Assembly (NCBI GenBank): GCA_001566295.1
Contig: KQ964261.1
Span: forward strand, 496,001-560,000
DNA: 64,000 nucleotides
From: Microdochium bolleyi
Lineage: Eukaryota > Ascomycota > Sordariomycetes > Xylariales > Microdochiaceae
Direction: 5' to 3'
Translations under genes and position numbers: made by a program
Shown: in pieces, positions 55,187-64,000 of the stretch
How positions within the stretch are numbered: position 1 is the stretch's first letter
Layout of the letters: each line of letters begins with the position of its first letter
Notes under the pieces: generated by a model
Seen by the model: only the letters and a program-made list of their open reading frames with translations
What the model was told of the DNA's origin: nothing
Database searches by the model: none

Positions 55187-57255
55187 ATGAGACACTCGGC
55201 ACCGGCCGTTGCACCCGCCACAGGCCCACCGCCCGTGTCGACTGCTCGGGCAAGCTTCGACAGCGACCCTTCCGACGACGACGGAGACGTCCGCCGGAAC
55301 GGGACGGAGAGCGCCGGCGCGTCCGTCTCCCGGCCCAGAGCCGCCCAGCACACCCCGTCAAGGACATTTCTCGGTGAGCCCAGTCGACCCAAGTCCAGGA
55401 GTATGCGCCCCCTGTCTTCCCAGGCGTTGACCAGGACACCTAGGCTCTCTCTTCGGGTGGTTCTCCAATCCCGCGACGAGTCACAACTTTCAGCCACTAT
55501 CCTCGGATGACACTACAGACCACGATGGGCATGATGTGGAGTCCAAGCGTGTGTCCTCTGGCAGAGACATGTCCTTCCGGGCAGTCATCCGCACCATCGC
55601 CATGACATCCAAGCTCAACGTCCTCCTCATCTTCGTCCCCGTCGGCATCACGTTCAACTTCCTCCCCTTCATGCCCGCCGTGCTCGTGTTCGCCTGCAAC
55701 ACCATCGCCCTGGTGCCGCTGTCGAGCCTGCTGGCGTATGCGACCGAGTGCATCGCGAGTGATCTCGGCGATACTGTCGGCGCCCTAATCAACATCAGCC
55801 TGGGCAATCTGATCGAGCTCATCACTTTGTTTGTGGCGCTCCAGGATGGCAAGGTTCACATCGTCCAGGGAGCGCTTGTCGGGTCTATCCTGGTCAATCT
55901 GCTGCTTGTTCTGGGATCTGCCATCATTGTCGGTGACTTCCTGGCTGCCGACTTTGGGCAGCAGTTCGACGTCAAGCATGCGCAAGCCTTGGCATGTCTC
56001 CTGGCTCTGTCTGTCATGAGTATCCTGATTCCGGTCCGTCGTTCCTACATATCTTTCAAATCCCGTATACTGCCCTACTGACCCTCCACCCGCCTCGCGC
56101 AGATTAGCTTCCACTATTCCATGGAGGATCAAGACGCTGCAAAGTCTGCGGTGAGATCCATGAGCCGGACATCGGCCGTCATCTTGTTGGTCGTATACGT
56201 CCTATATCTGTTCTTCCTGCTGCGACCCCGACGCCGCCACGCATCAAAGTCCATCGAGGACGGGTCGAATCATGCTCATACCAGCTCTGCAGCTGGATCG
56301 TCGCGCCATCAGCGAGACGAGAGCATTGAGATGCGGGGGCTGAACAGCCCCCATGTCAAGTTTGAGGTGGATGACGAGGATGATTCTGAGTCTGACGGCG
56401 AAGGCGCACCGGCGGGATCGGCGCCGATGGGAAGCAACCCAGCCGAATCTTCACTTTCGAGATCGCGATCCCGCTCGATCACCATGCCTGGAGCACAGCA
56501 CATGGATCTCATGGGCCGATATATGCGGCAGGACATCGTCTCCGACGGCACAGATGATATGATCGGCACCACGGCATCCGACTCTGCCCATCAACGTCTG
56601 AGCAGGGCTTCCGCCGACCTGAGCCACCTCACCCGCAGTAGCAGCCACACGGCAACGCAACTCGTCGCCACCCTGGCAGCTCCGATAGAAGACAACCTGC
56701 CGCCCATCAGCCGCAACGCGTCGCTCACGTTGCTCTTCTCGGCGTCCCTCATGACCGCGATATGCGCAGAGTTCATCGTCTCCAACATCGAGCAGGTCAC
56801 CGACGCGACGGGCTTCTCCAACGCCTTCATCGGGCTCATCGTGCTCCCCATCGCGAGCAACGCCGCCGAATTCATCACGGCCATCAGCGTCGCCGCCGTG
56901 GGCAAGGCCGACCTCGCGCTCGGCGTGTCCTTTGGCTCGTCGATCCAGATCAGCCTCTTCGTTGCGCCCGTGATGGTCCTGTGCGGCTGGGCGCTCGAGC
57001 AGGACATGACGCTCGATTTCGGCATGTTTGACACAATAGCGCTCATTGGGTCCGCGCTGGTTGTGAATGTGCTCATCACGAACGGGCGGTCGAATTACCT
57101 CGAGGGGTGCTTGCTGGTGGCATGCTATCTTATGGTCGCGTAAGTGTTCTGTTGCTTGTCCCATGGGCTGTGCTCTGTCCAAATCGATTCGCTCATCGTT
57201 CAATCTTGCTAACACATTCTGTGCTTTTAGTGTGGGGGCATTCTTAAGTCCCTGA
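55187..57255 (+). CDS. CAX-family cation/H+ antiporter with divergent motifs
   Basis: Vacuolar-type Ca2+/H+ exchanger family protein (relatives of yeast Vcx1). Exons 55187-55373, 55444-56033, 56103-57139 and 57231-57255 give 612 residues; the first acceptor could also be at 55434 (three residues more). About 120 N-terminal cytosolic residues precede the membrane part, which starts near FRAVIRTIAMTSKLNVLLIF. The two alpha-repeats are recognisable: LGNLIELITLFVALQDGKVHIVQGALVGSILVNLLLVLG and ASNAAEFITAISVAAVGKADLALGVSFGSSIQISLF (longer motifs; key residues GNxxE and SNAAEF). The usual second motif is GNAAEH; here Gly is Ser and His is Phe. Between the halves (about residues 300-462) is a long acidic/Ser-rich cytosolic insert absent from Vcx1. 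The final exon holds only eight codons. Confidence 0.85.
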
Positions 57256-57721
57256 TTGCGATTTTGCCAGAGGCTGTCCCTAATAAGATAGCCGCTAAGG
57301 AGATTCGTAGGGCGTAGACTGATTGCTATACATAATACGACAATCTTGGAGCAAATATACTACTGCCACGTCTGTGCCATTGCACATATTTGAGTTGCAT
57401 GCCACGGTAGGCTGCTCTGCTTCTATATCTTCTGTACCTCGGCTAGGCACACAAGATATAAGTTCGCGACCATCTGTATAAGTATTGTTCGATATTTCTG
57501 ATTTTTGAATGAGCAACAAGTACGAAAAACCACCCCCAACGGCTTCGGGTTGTCATTGGTAGGTAGTACTTTCACCGATAATCCCTTGCAGCTCTTGTCA
57601 GTTGTCACTGATCTGGGCCCGCACTGGTGTTGTCAGGTAAGTGGTGAGAACTAGACCTACGCTGAACGAACCGCTAGATATCTCATAGGAGTTGATACTA
57701 CTCTCTCATCCTTGGAGATTG
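57256..57721. other. Intergenic between convergent genes
   Basis: AT-rich 3' sequence of the antiporter and the C2H2 gene. No feature recognised. Confidence 0.5.
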
Positions 57722-60052
57722 CTACGAGTAGTGCTTGTAGTCGAGTGGGTTAACACCCGTGTTTACAATCTCGCTGTGGCTGAGGCTTGCATCCGGATCC
57801 CGGAGAGGAACAAACGACCAGTCCTCATTCAAGGACAGCCCCATCCGGAAATTAGGGCTGGGGATATCGCCAACCGCGCCAGGATGCTCAATTACGCCTG
57901 TGATATCGTCCAAGTAGCTGTTGAGAGATTCGAGCGGTGGTATCTGATCATATCCGACAGAGAGGAAGTGCTGATGCCAAAGCTGATCACGACTGATCTC
58001 GACGCCATCTGTGGTTGCTGTATGTGCTATGTCTGCCGGAGGCTCCAGTTCGGGCTCCGAGTTGTAATTTAGCGATGGCAATCCTGCAGAGGTCGCGCTC
58101 AGAAGCCGTGTCTTTGCGCTACTGACAGGCTCATCTGGCTCGACTGACTTTCCGTCTTCCGTGGCGCCTCTGACGTTCTTCTCACCTTCCATCAGTCTCA
58201 GTCCGAACTGAAAGATATTGTTGAGGTGGAGTAAGATGTGTTCTTCCATGATCTCTTGAGTCTGTAGATTGTCAAGCGGAGGGTCTTCTATGGCAGATGT
58301 TCCAGCATCTATGCTCTGTCCACGCTCTATGAAAGCTCGAGTTGTTGTACTTGCGATCGCTAGGGTCACCATGGGGGCCTCATTAGAAACCCTTGCCCCT
58401 ATGGGAATCTCCGTTGCCTGTAATTGCGGCTCGACGTTGCGGGTGGGTAAAGTGATATCTGCAGAGTCATTTGCCCACTGCACATTGCGCTTTTTGGCAG
58501 GCGGCAAAGGACTCTTCGTCATGGTCGAATCTCTTTTATGAGATGATGCTTTCGAAGCCTGTGTCTCTTTACCATGGTCCACGACGAAGCCGCATAACAC
58601 ACACTCTGTCAACGCTCGTTGTGAAGTTGTAGCTGGATGTTCCAGAAGCTCATCATCGATTCCGAGAGCTGCCTCTTTGTGCATCGCGCCCAGATGACTG
58701 CGCAATTCATCATATGTCGAGAAGTAGACGGGTCCCATGTGGAGCAAGCCCTCAGGGTCAATTGCCGTCGCTGGTGTGTCTTTACTCAAGGGGCATCCCC
58801 ATCTCGGCGCACAGTGGATAGTTTGTGTCCAGGTTTGTGTGTGTGAGCGCATATGTGCTCTCCAGTCTTTTGTGGAGTGGAAACTCGGTCTCTCTTGAGA
58901 GCACTTCTCAGCAAGACAGACGAACGGTTCCAAGTCTCTCCGGTAGTGAGAACTGCAAGTGGTTTAATCAGTCCCCATACTTTCTTCGTGTGTGGCAGCC
59001 ATTCAAAACAACATACCGTCCAAATCGCGACCACCGTTTCCCCTCATTTTCGAAAAAGTTGAAATTCAGTGGTTTGAAGCACCAGTCGCAGCAGGCGTTT
59101 TGAAAGTCGTCTTGTATGGGAGTCGGAGGTTCGTATGCACTGCTGTCGTTTAAAACGACAGTGGTTGCTGACACACCTGGAATCGTGGGCTGGAGGACTG
59201 GTGGCCTCGGCTTCAAATTTTTATGAAACTGTGACCGGTCGACTGTGGTAGCAAAGTCAAAGTCTGCGTCGACAGGCTGTGCAGCTGGTTGTCGATTCTC
59301 AGTAACGGCGCGCGGCTCATTGTCCTCAGTTGCTGGACGTCGGACTCTTTCCTCTTGAGGAAAAACTGTTGCCTGTCTGCTATCGGTCTCCAGCCTCTGG
59401 TGACGGAACTTTCGATACTTGATGCGGACGTGCCTATCTAGTATGCTGTCACTGAGCTGGAGTCGTAGAGACTTGGGCGCATTCGGGTACATAGCAGTGA
59501 TCCCTTCCAGAGCCGCAACCTGGAATGTCGTTGTGTCCAAGTGAGAAGCTGCGTAGCGCCGTGCTCTTGTGGTTTCCGTAGTTTTTGAAGAGTGTCGGAT
59601 CGCAGTGCCGATCTGGGCAAGATAATTCAGACTGGCATCAATAGCGTCAGCGATCTCGGGGGCTTCCGTTCCGTCCTTGACGGCTTGTTCAGAGCCATTG
59701 TCGACCCGCAATCGGAGTGATGATATCACTTGACGAGCATGCCACTGGTCAGCATTTGACGGGCGAGCCGATGTGATCTACCACATGCTGTTGACGTACA
59801 GTCTGAAATGCTTGTGCTTAGTATGCCCAGAACGCGAAGCACGATGGAATGGATCGTGGGCTGTTCCCTAAGCCGGTGGTCGAGATTGGAGCGTGGCTGG
59901 GAGAAGACGCCAAGGCTCTGCCACCATGCGGCGAAGCGCCGTTGGAAATCCTCAATGCCCTGCAAGAGAGCGCTCTGCTGTTCTTGTGCAGCGTCAACCG
60001 CTTGGCGCAGCAGCTCCTCGCAGGCGTCCGCCCGGGAGAAGATGGATTGCAT
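57722..60052 (-). CDS. C2H2 zinc-finger protein of a fungal-expanded family
   Basis: Exons 59800-60052, 59017-59728 and 57722-58952 (minus) give 731 residues; introns of 71 and 64 bp (GTACGT...CAAG and GTATGT...TGCAG) keep frame. The N-terminal helical part (CEELLRQAVDAAQ, FQRRFAAWWQSLGVF, SNLDHRLREQ, LNYLAQIGTAIRHSS) matches a family very common in filamentous ascomycetes whose members carry degenerate C2H2 fingers in the middle. Here the finger region joins CCDWCFKPLNF, WSRFGRSHYRRDLEPFVC and SFHSTKDWRAHMRSHT, so the His/Cys pairs continue across the second intron. The C-terminal 300 residues are disordered and unlike anything known to me. Role unknown. Codon use is less GC-biased than in genes to the left. 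Divergent from the next gene, with 305 bp between start codons. Confidence 0.75.
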
Positions 60053-60357
60053 TGGTGATATGCGGCGAAGTGGTATGCCGTCCACTATCGCATGGTCTGG
60101 CACACCTCAGTCAAAGTATAAGGAGATCGAACTCGAGAAGGCGGGGTACAATCGACCTCCCCTTGGCGAGTCTCAGGCTGCGGCCAGGGTACACGTCCCG
60201 TCCATGACCCCGCAGCCAGCTGAAGACGGACGTTGCTTCCTCTTCTCTGTTGCTTATCTATGGCTTCCTTTGTTGTGGCCAGCTGATTGCAGACACTTTG
60301 ACACCAGCGTACGCGGACGCAGTTTCATCACCGAGCTGGGCCTGGCCATCGCTGAGC
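60053..60357. other. Shared bidirectional promoter, C2H2 gene / PNP fusion gene
   Basis: 305 bases between two divergent ATGs. No TATA box seen. A frame for the right-hand gene is open back to about 60250 without an ATG. Confidence 0.55.
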
Positions 60358-63231
60358 ATGGCTACGGCGTCGAACGGCTCGTTGCTTGAGCAGCACGGCC
60401 TGGTGCTGGCTCTACGGACCCAGGCCGGCAAGCTCTGTGAGCCCAGCCGCGACGAACATCGGCCCGTGGCACAGCAGTTCTTTGAAGTCGGACTGCTCAT
60501 GATGCTGCATGTCCACGGGCTCGAACTAGAAGACATCGAAATTCTACCCGACCGCGCCTACAAGAACTTTCACCAGAAGACGACCAGGCTCCTTGACGTC
60601 CTAGATACACAAGCCAACGACGACTTCAACCCTGAGCAGAAGTACAATGCGGCTCATCACTCGCTGGCGCCGGGTTTCTCAGAAGACTCACTCCATCGAG
60701 GAGAACTCGCACCATACCACAGGCTTCGGACCTTGCTGGAATCCGCAGCCTTGTCTGACGGTCCCTTTGATATCTCCTCTGGCGGACCATGCTCTCTCTT
60801 TTACTTCGGCTCTGCTCGAGATCTGAAAGAGGCGGGATCCGCGCTTTCCGAGTACAACTTCGCCTGCACCAGCATCAGGAGGCAGGCACCCGCAAGCGTA
60901 GTACCGTCGGACGGTACAAACGACCTTGGCACGGATGATCTAGCCGAGGCAAAGTCAAAAGTTTCACAGCTCGACAGGCTGTTGTTGCCGCTCACACGAA
61001 TGCTGGCCGAGATTCATCGACAATTCCAAGAGTGTGGAGACGATCCGCCTAAGCGACCGCATCAAATATTCTTGCAACTCGACGTTGACGAGCTTTACTC
61101 AGTGCCCAAAAAAGATCGCAAGGTCGAGTTGTGTCTTGCGTGTCCACTTGCACCAGTGGTGTTGCACAGTACTTGCCAATATACATCGTGAGCAACCACA
61201 CACGTCCTCTCGAACATTATGGCAGCTGTGCAGCTGACATTTTGCAGCGTCTCAATGATTACATCACCCTTGACTAGGACACTTTGCCAGCAACTGAAAT
61301 CGTCTTGTTCGCACTGGAAAAGTCTGGAACTGGTCTTCAATGTAGAATCCTGCACAATACACCCTGCGTACAGGAGACAAGCATCACAAAGAGACGGACG
61401 GGCCCTGCACAAGATCAGTCTGGGTGATCTCATCAACACGCATAGAGCGTTCGACCCCCCGCTGAGATTGGGGCCAGATCAACATGTCTTCAGTCACACG
61501 CAGAAAAGGAAGCTAGCTGCGACACTGGCCTTCAGCTTTCTGGTTCTATTCACCACCCAACATGGACCAAGACTCTGGACGAACGAAATGATTCAGTTCT
61601 TTGAGTCGACGACGAGGCTCTGCGCTAATTCGAAGCCTTACATTCACTGCGACTCTGGAACGAAACAATCTACGGAACAAATCTTCCTTCTAGACGATGG
61701 AGAGCCTGTGCCATGCTTTATCTTCTTCGCGAAGCTGCTGCTCGAACTTGAATATGGACGAATACCCGAAATCTCTTCTGCGATTGAGTCTGACACACAA
61801 GAGGATCACGGTTTCTTGCATGTCAAAGATTTTTATGATGCGAAGCGAGACTACTCGGACGAATCAAGGAGGTCATATCTTGACGCGGTCGAGGCTTGTC
61901 TGGACTTCCGCCATACCTATGATCTCGAGCGTGCTCAATCGTCCGCAACCTCAGAAACTCCGAGCGACACATGTAAGCGACTGATACTGCGCAACATCGT
62001 CGAAAAGGTAGTCCAAAGAGTGGATGTATCAAAGAAACGGCGCAGAGAGCTTCAAGATCACGTACCCCAAGTTGGGGTCGCACAAGCAACCTGTTCCGAT
62101 AGCGAGTGCGAGAACAAGAAGCGTGATCGGAACCGGATTCATGACGTTAAGTCGGGCGCAGCGACAGGCTGCCGCCACGCTAGAAGGAAATTGCAGCGTC
62201 ATACTCAAGATTACGAAACCGTACCAGAAACCACCAGTCCGATAGGTGCTGACCTGGCCCGCGAAGGGGAAAAGCTGCTCTCAATGCCGCTCGAATCGTC
62301 CGCGGCCAAGCCCGCGAGCACAAACGCTCATCTAAGCAGCCAGACTGTCTACACTGTTGGGTGGCTCTGTGCCCTGCCCATAGAGTTGGCCGCAGCACTT
62401 CGCATGATGGATGGAGCGTATGTGTATAAGGAAATCGGCCGAGACAGCAATCGCTACTATCTGGGGCATGTTGCAGGCCATGGCGTGGTCATGACATGTT
62501 TGCCATCCGGCATGATTGGAAACACCACGGCGGCCAAAGTCGCTGCTCAGATGGAGATAACCTTCCCAACAATACGACATTATGTCCTCGTGGGTATCGG
62601 TGGTGGTGTACCTACAGATCAAGACCGGATTCGTCTAGGAGACGTCGTCATCGGCGTCCCGAAGGGCGAGCATCCCGGGGTTGTACAGTACGATCTTGGT
62701 AAGATCGAAACCACAGGGACTTCCTCCAGGACTGGGAGTCTGCCAGCGCCATCCTGGGCACTGCTTCACGCAGTCAGCGAGTTGCGCGTAAACGAAACAC
62801 TGGGCCAAGATTCTCCAATACGACACCTTTCTGTGTTTGACGACTTCCCGAAGTTTCACTTCCCAGGTCGATCATCGGATCCAAAATATGTTGCGGCCTC
62901 GACCAGCTGCGACATGCGTGGCAGTGAAGCAACTCCAAACAAATCTCGACAGTCGGATGATCCCGAGGTATTCTTTGGCACGATTGCATCCGGCAACAAA
63001 GTAGTCAAAAATGCTGCCGCTCGAGATCAGCTTAGTAGGGTGCTGGGTGGTGTTCTCTGCTTTGAGATGGAAGCTGCAGGCGTACTTGCCAGTTTCCCGT
63101 GTCTGGTCGTCCGAGGCATCTGTGATTATGCCGACGAGTATAAAGACAAGGAATGGCAGCCATACGCAGCAGCCACAGCCGCGGCATATGCGAAGGCCAT
63201 CCTTTGCGCGATCCACAACGCTAAAGCTTAG
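60358..63231 (+). CDS. DUF7580-like plus nucleoside phosphorylase (PNP/UDP) fusion protein
   Basis: Exons 60358-61187 and 61248-63231 (60-bp intron, GTGAGC...TTGCAG, splitting a Ser codon) give 937 residues. Residues 1-260: mainly helical, unassigned. About 270-540: resembles the DUF7580 C-terminal module of fungal proteins (ISLGDLI, then KRKLAATLAFSFLVLF, LLLELEYGRIPEI, LDFRHTYDLERAQ). About 545-640: basic linker. 642-937: phosphorylase-type domain in the form found in fungal NLR proteins: YTVGWLCALPIELAAAL, GIGGGVPTDQDRIRLGD (near 726), FEMEAAG (882-888) and RGICDYADEYKDKEWQPYAAA with the catalytic-type Asp. Glu and Asp of the active site are retained, so nucleosidase activity is plausible. 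No NACHT or repeat domain is present in the window. The start is the first in-frame ATG; the true N-terminus may differ. Confidence 0.78.
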
Positions 63232-63500
63232 CAATGCCTGGGCCACATTCTCTTGAGTACCTGCCTTATAGACAATGCTGCTGTCCAACACAAACAGCTC
63301 TTTCACAGTTTAGAAGCAGCAATTGAAACTGAAGACTGCACTCTGAGCATGCAAGACGAGCCCAACTTGATAAGCATATTCTGTTGAAGCCACGCGTGTC
63401 TCAACCTCCCGCAATATACGATGCATGTGCTGGCTCGAACCATTACATTCGATATTAGTATCGGTGATATCTCTGCTCGTGAGCGGACACACTATTTGTA

Positions 63501-64000
63501 TTAGAGCTGGCAGATCTTGACGGTAGATCCTCCCTTGACCGCGAACTGGCCCTTCTGGGCGCTTCCACCAGTGACAGAGTACTTCCCATCGAACGGCGGC
63601 ATAATGGTCCCCTCCAAGCCCTGGGGCACGGTGATCTCCATGGCGAGCCTGCCGCTGGACTCGTAGCCCCACGCAGCCAGGATCTCGCCCTTGGGCGTGG
63701 GCACACGGCCGTGGACCCATTCCGTCTTGAAACCTGGCAGAGGCTTGAAAGTGAATGTCGAAAAGCCCGGGGTTGCAGGCCGCACGCCCAGCACGTAGTC
63801 AGTCAGGAAAGCAGTTGCATAAGTTCCCCAACCGTGGCTGCCCGACGTGAAGAGCCCGAGGCCAGGCTGGACGCCATCAGCACTGACATACTCCCACCCG
63901 GTACCCGTGAAATTGCGGTCCTGCCGGATCATCGGCGCCCACAGCGAGTCCAGTAGATCCTGGGCGAGCGAAGTACGTCCTTCCTTGGCAAAGCCCTCGA
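63501..64000 (-). CDS. GH78-type alpha-L-rhamnosidase, C-terminal part (partial)
   Basis: The window ends inside this gene; only the last 166 or so codons are present (frame open from 64000, stop TAA at 63501). The end of the six-hairpin catalytic domain is recognisable (FTGTGWEYVSADG, GSHGWGTYATAFLTDYVLG), followed by the C-terminal beta-sandwich with FSTFTFKPLP, GEILAAWGYESSGRL and MEITVPQGLEGTIMPP, typical of fungal GH78 enzymes that remove L-rhamnose from pectin and flavonoid glycosides. No intron is visible in this part. A signal peptide, if any, lies outside the window. Other six-hairpin glycosidases share this C-terminus, so the exact activity is uncertain. Confidence 0.8.
   Translation of the reverse strand, partial: EGFAKEGRTSLAQDLLDSLWAPMIRQDRNFTGTGWEYVSADGVQPGLGLFTSGSHGWGTYATAFLTDYVLGVRPATPGFSTFTFKPLPGFKTEWVHGRVPTPKGEILAAWGYESSGRLAMEITVPQGLEGTIMPPFDGKYSVTGGSAQKGQFAVKGGSTVKICQL

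Overview
The window is nuclear DNA of a filamentous ascomycete (Pezizomycotina, most likely Sordariomycetes). I infer this from short GT-AG introns (mostly 60-130 bp), GC-rich third positions, Pezizomycotina-type proteins (2EXR protein, fungal-domain Zn2Cys6 factor, hybrid histidine kinase with an N-terminal GAF domain, secreted S28 peptidase, tyrosinase) and CT-rich leaders. Genes lie on both strands, about 26 in 64 kb, with no operon logic. I see no rRNA, convincing tRNA, CRISPR array or intact transposon. Coding coordinates are given start to stop; intron positions deduced from splice signals and frame are in each entry.

Left part (1-20 kb): the SAGA chromatin reader SGF29; an ARF6-type small GTPase; the Mediator kinase Ssn3/CDK8, which has a GC-AG first intron and a single in-frame TAG followed by a further 362-codon open frame; a DCG1-type Asp/Glu/hydantoin racemase family protein convergent with a VPS73-like sugar-porter transporter, with a perfect hairpin between them; a 2EXR protein; RNA polymerase I subunit RPA43; an unannotated acidic protein with a KVRF phosphatase-1 docking motif; and GTP cyclohydrolase II (riboflavin synthesis).

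Middle part (20-45 kb): a 1,599-residue coilin-like nuclear scaffold with a CUE-like segment and two SUMO-interaction-like motifs; complex I subunit NDUFB7/B18 (twin CX9C); a secreted S28 serine peptidase; the eEF2 lysine methyltransferase EFM3; ribosomal protein S24; a secreted tyrosinase; a Zn2Cys6 transcription factor; and a GAF hybrid histidine kinase.

Right part (45-64 kb): a 1,338-residue intronless protein I cannot assign; a zinc alcohol dehydrogenase; a candidate 40-residue spliced microprotein gene behind a strong TATA box; a divergent CAX-type antiporter with altered signature motifs; then a compositionally different, visibly less GC-rich segment (about 57.7-63.2 kb) with a head-to-head pair: a C2H2 protein of a fungal-expanded type and a DUF7580-like plus nucleoside-phosphorylase (PNP/UDP) fusion resembling fungal NLR effector proteins. 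The window ends inside a GH78-type alpha-L-rhamnosidase.

Most of the window is housekeeping. The points of greatest interest are the ssn3 readthrough-like extension, the PNP fusion/C2H2 pair as a candidate fungal innate-immunity or incompatibility module, the microprotein gene, and the altered CAX motifs.
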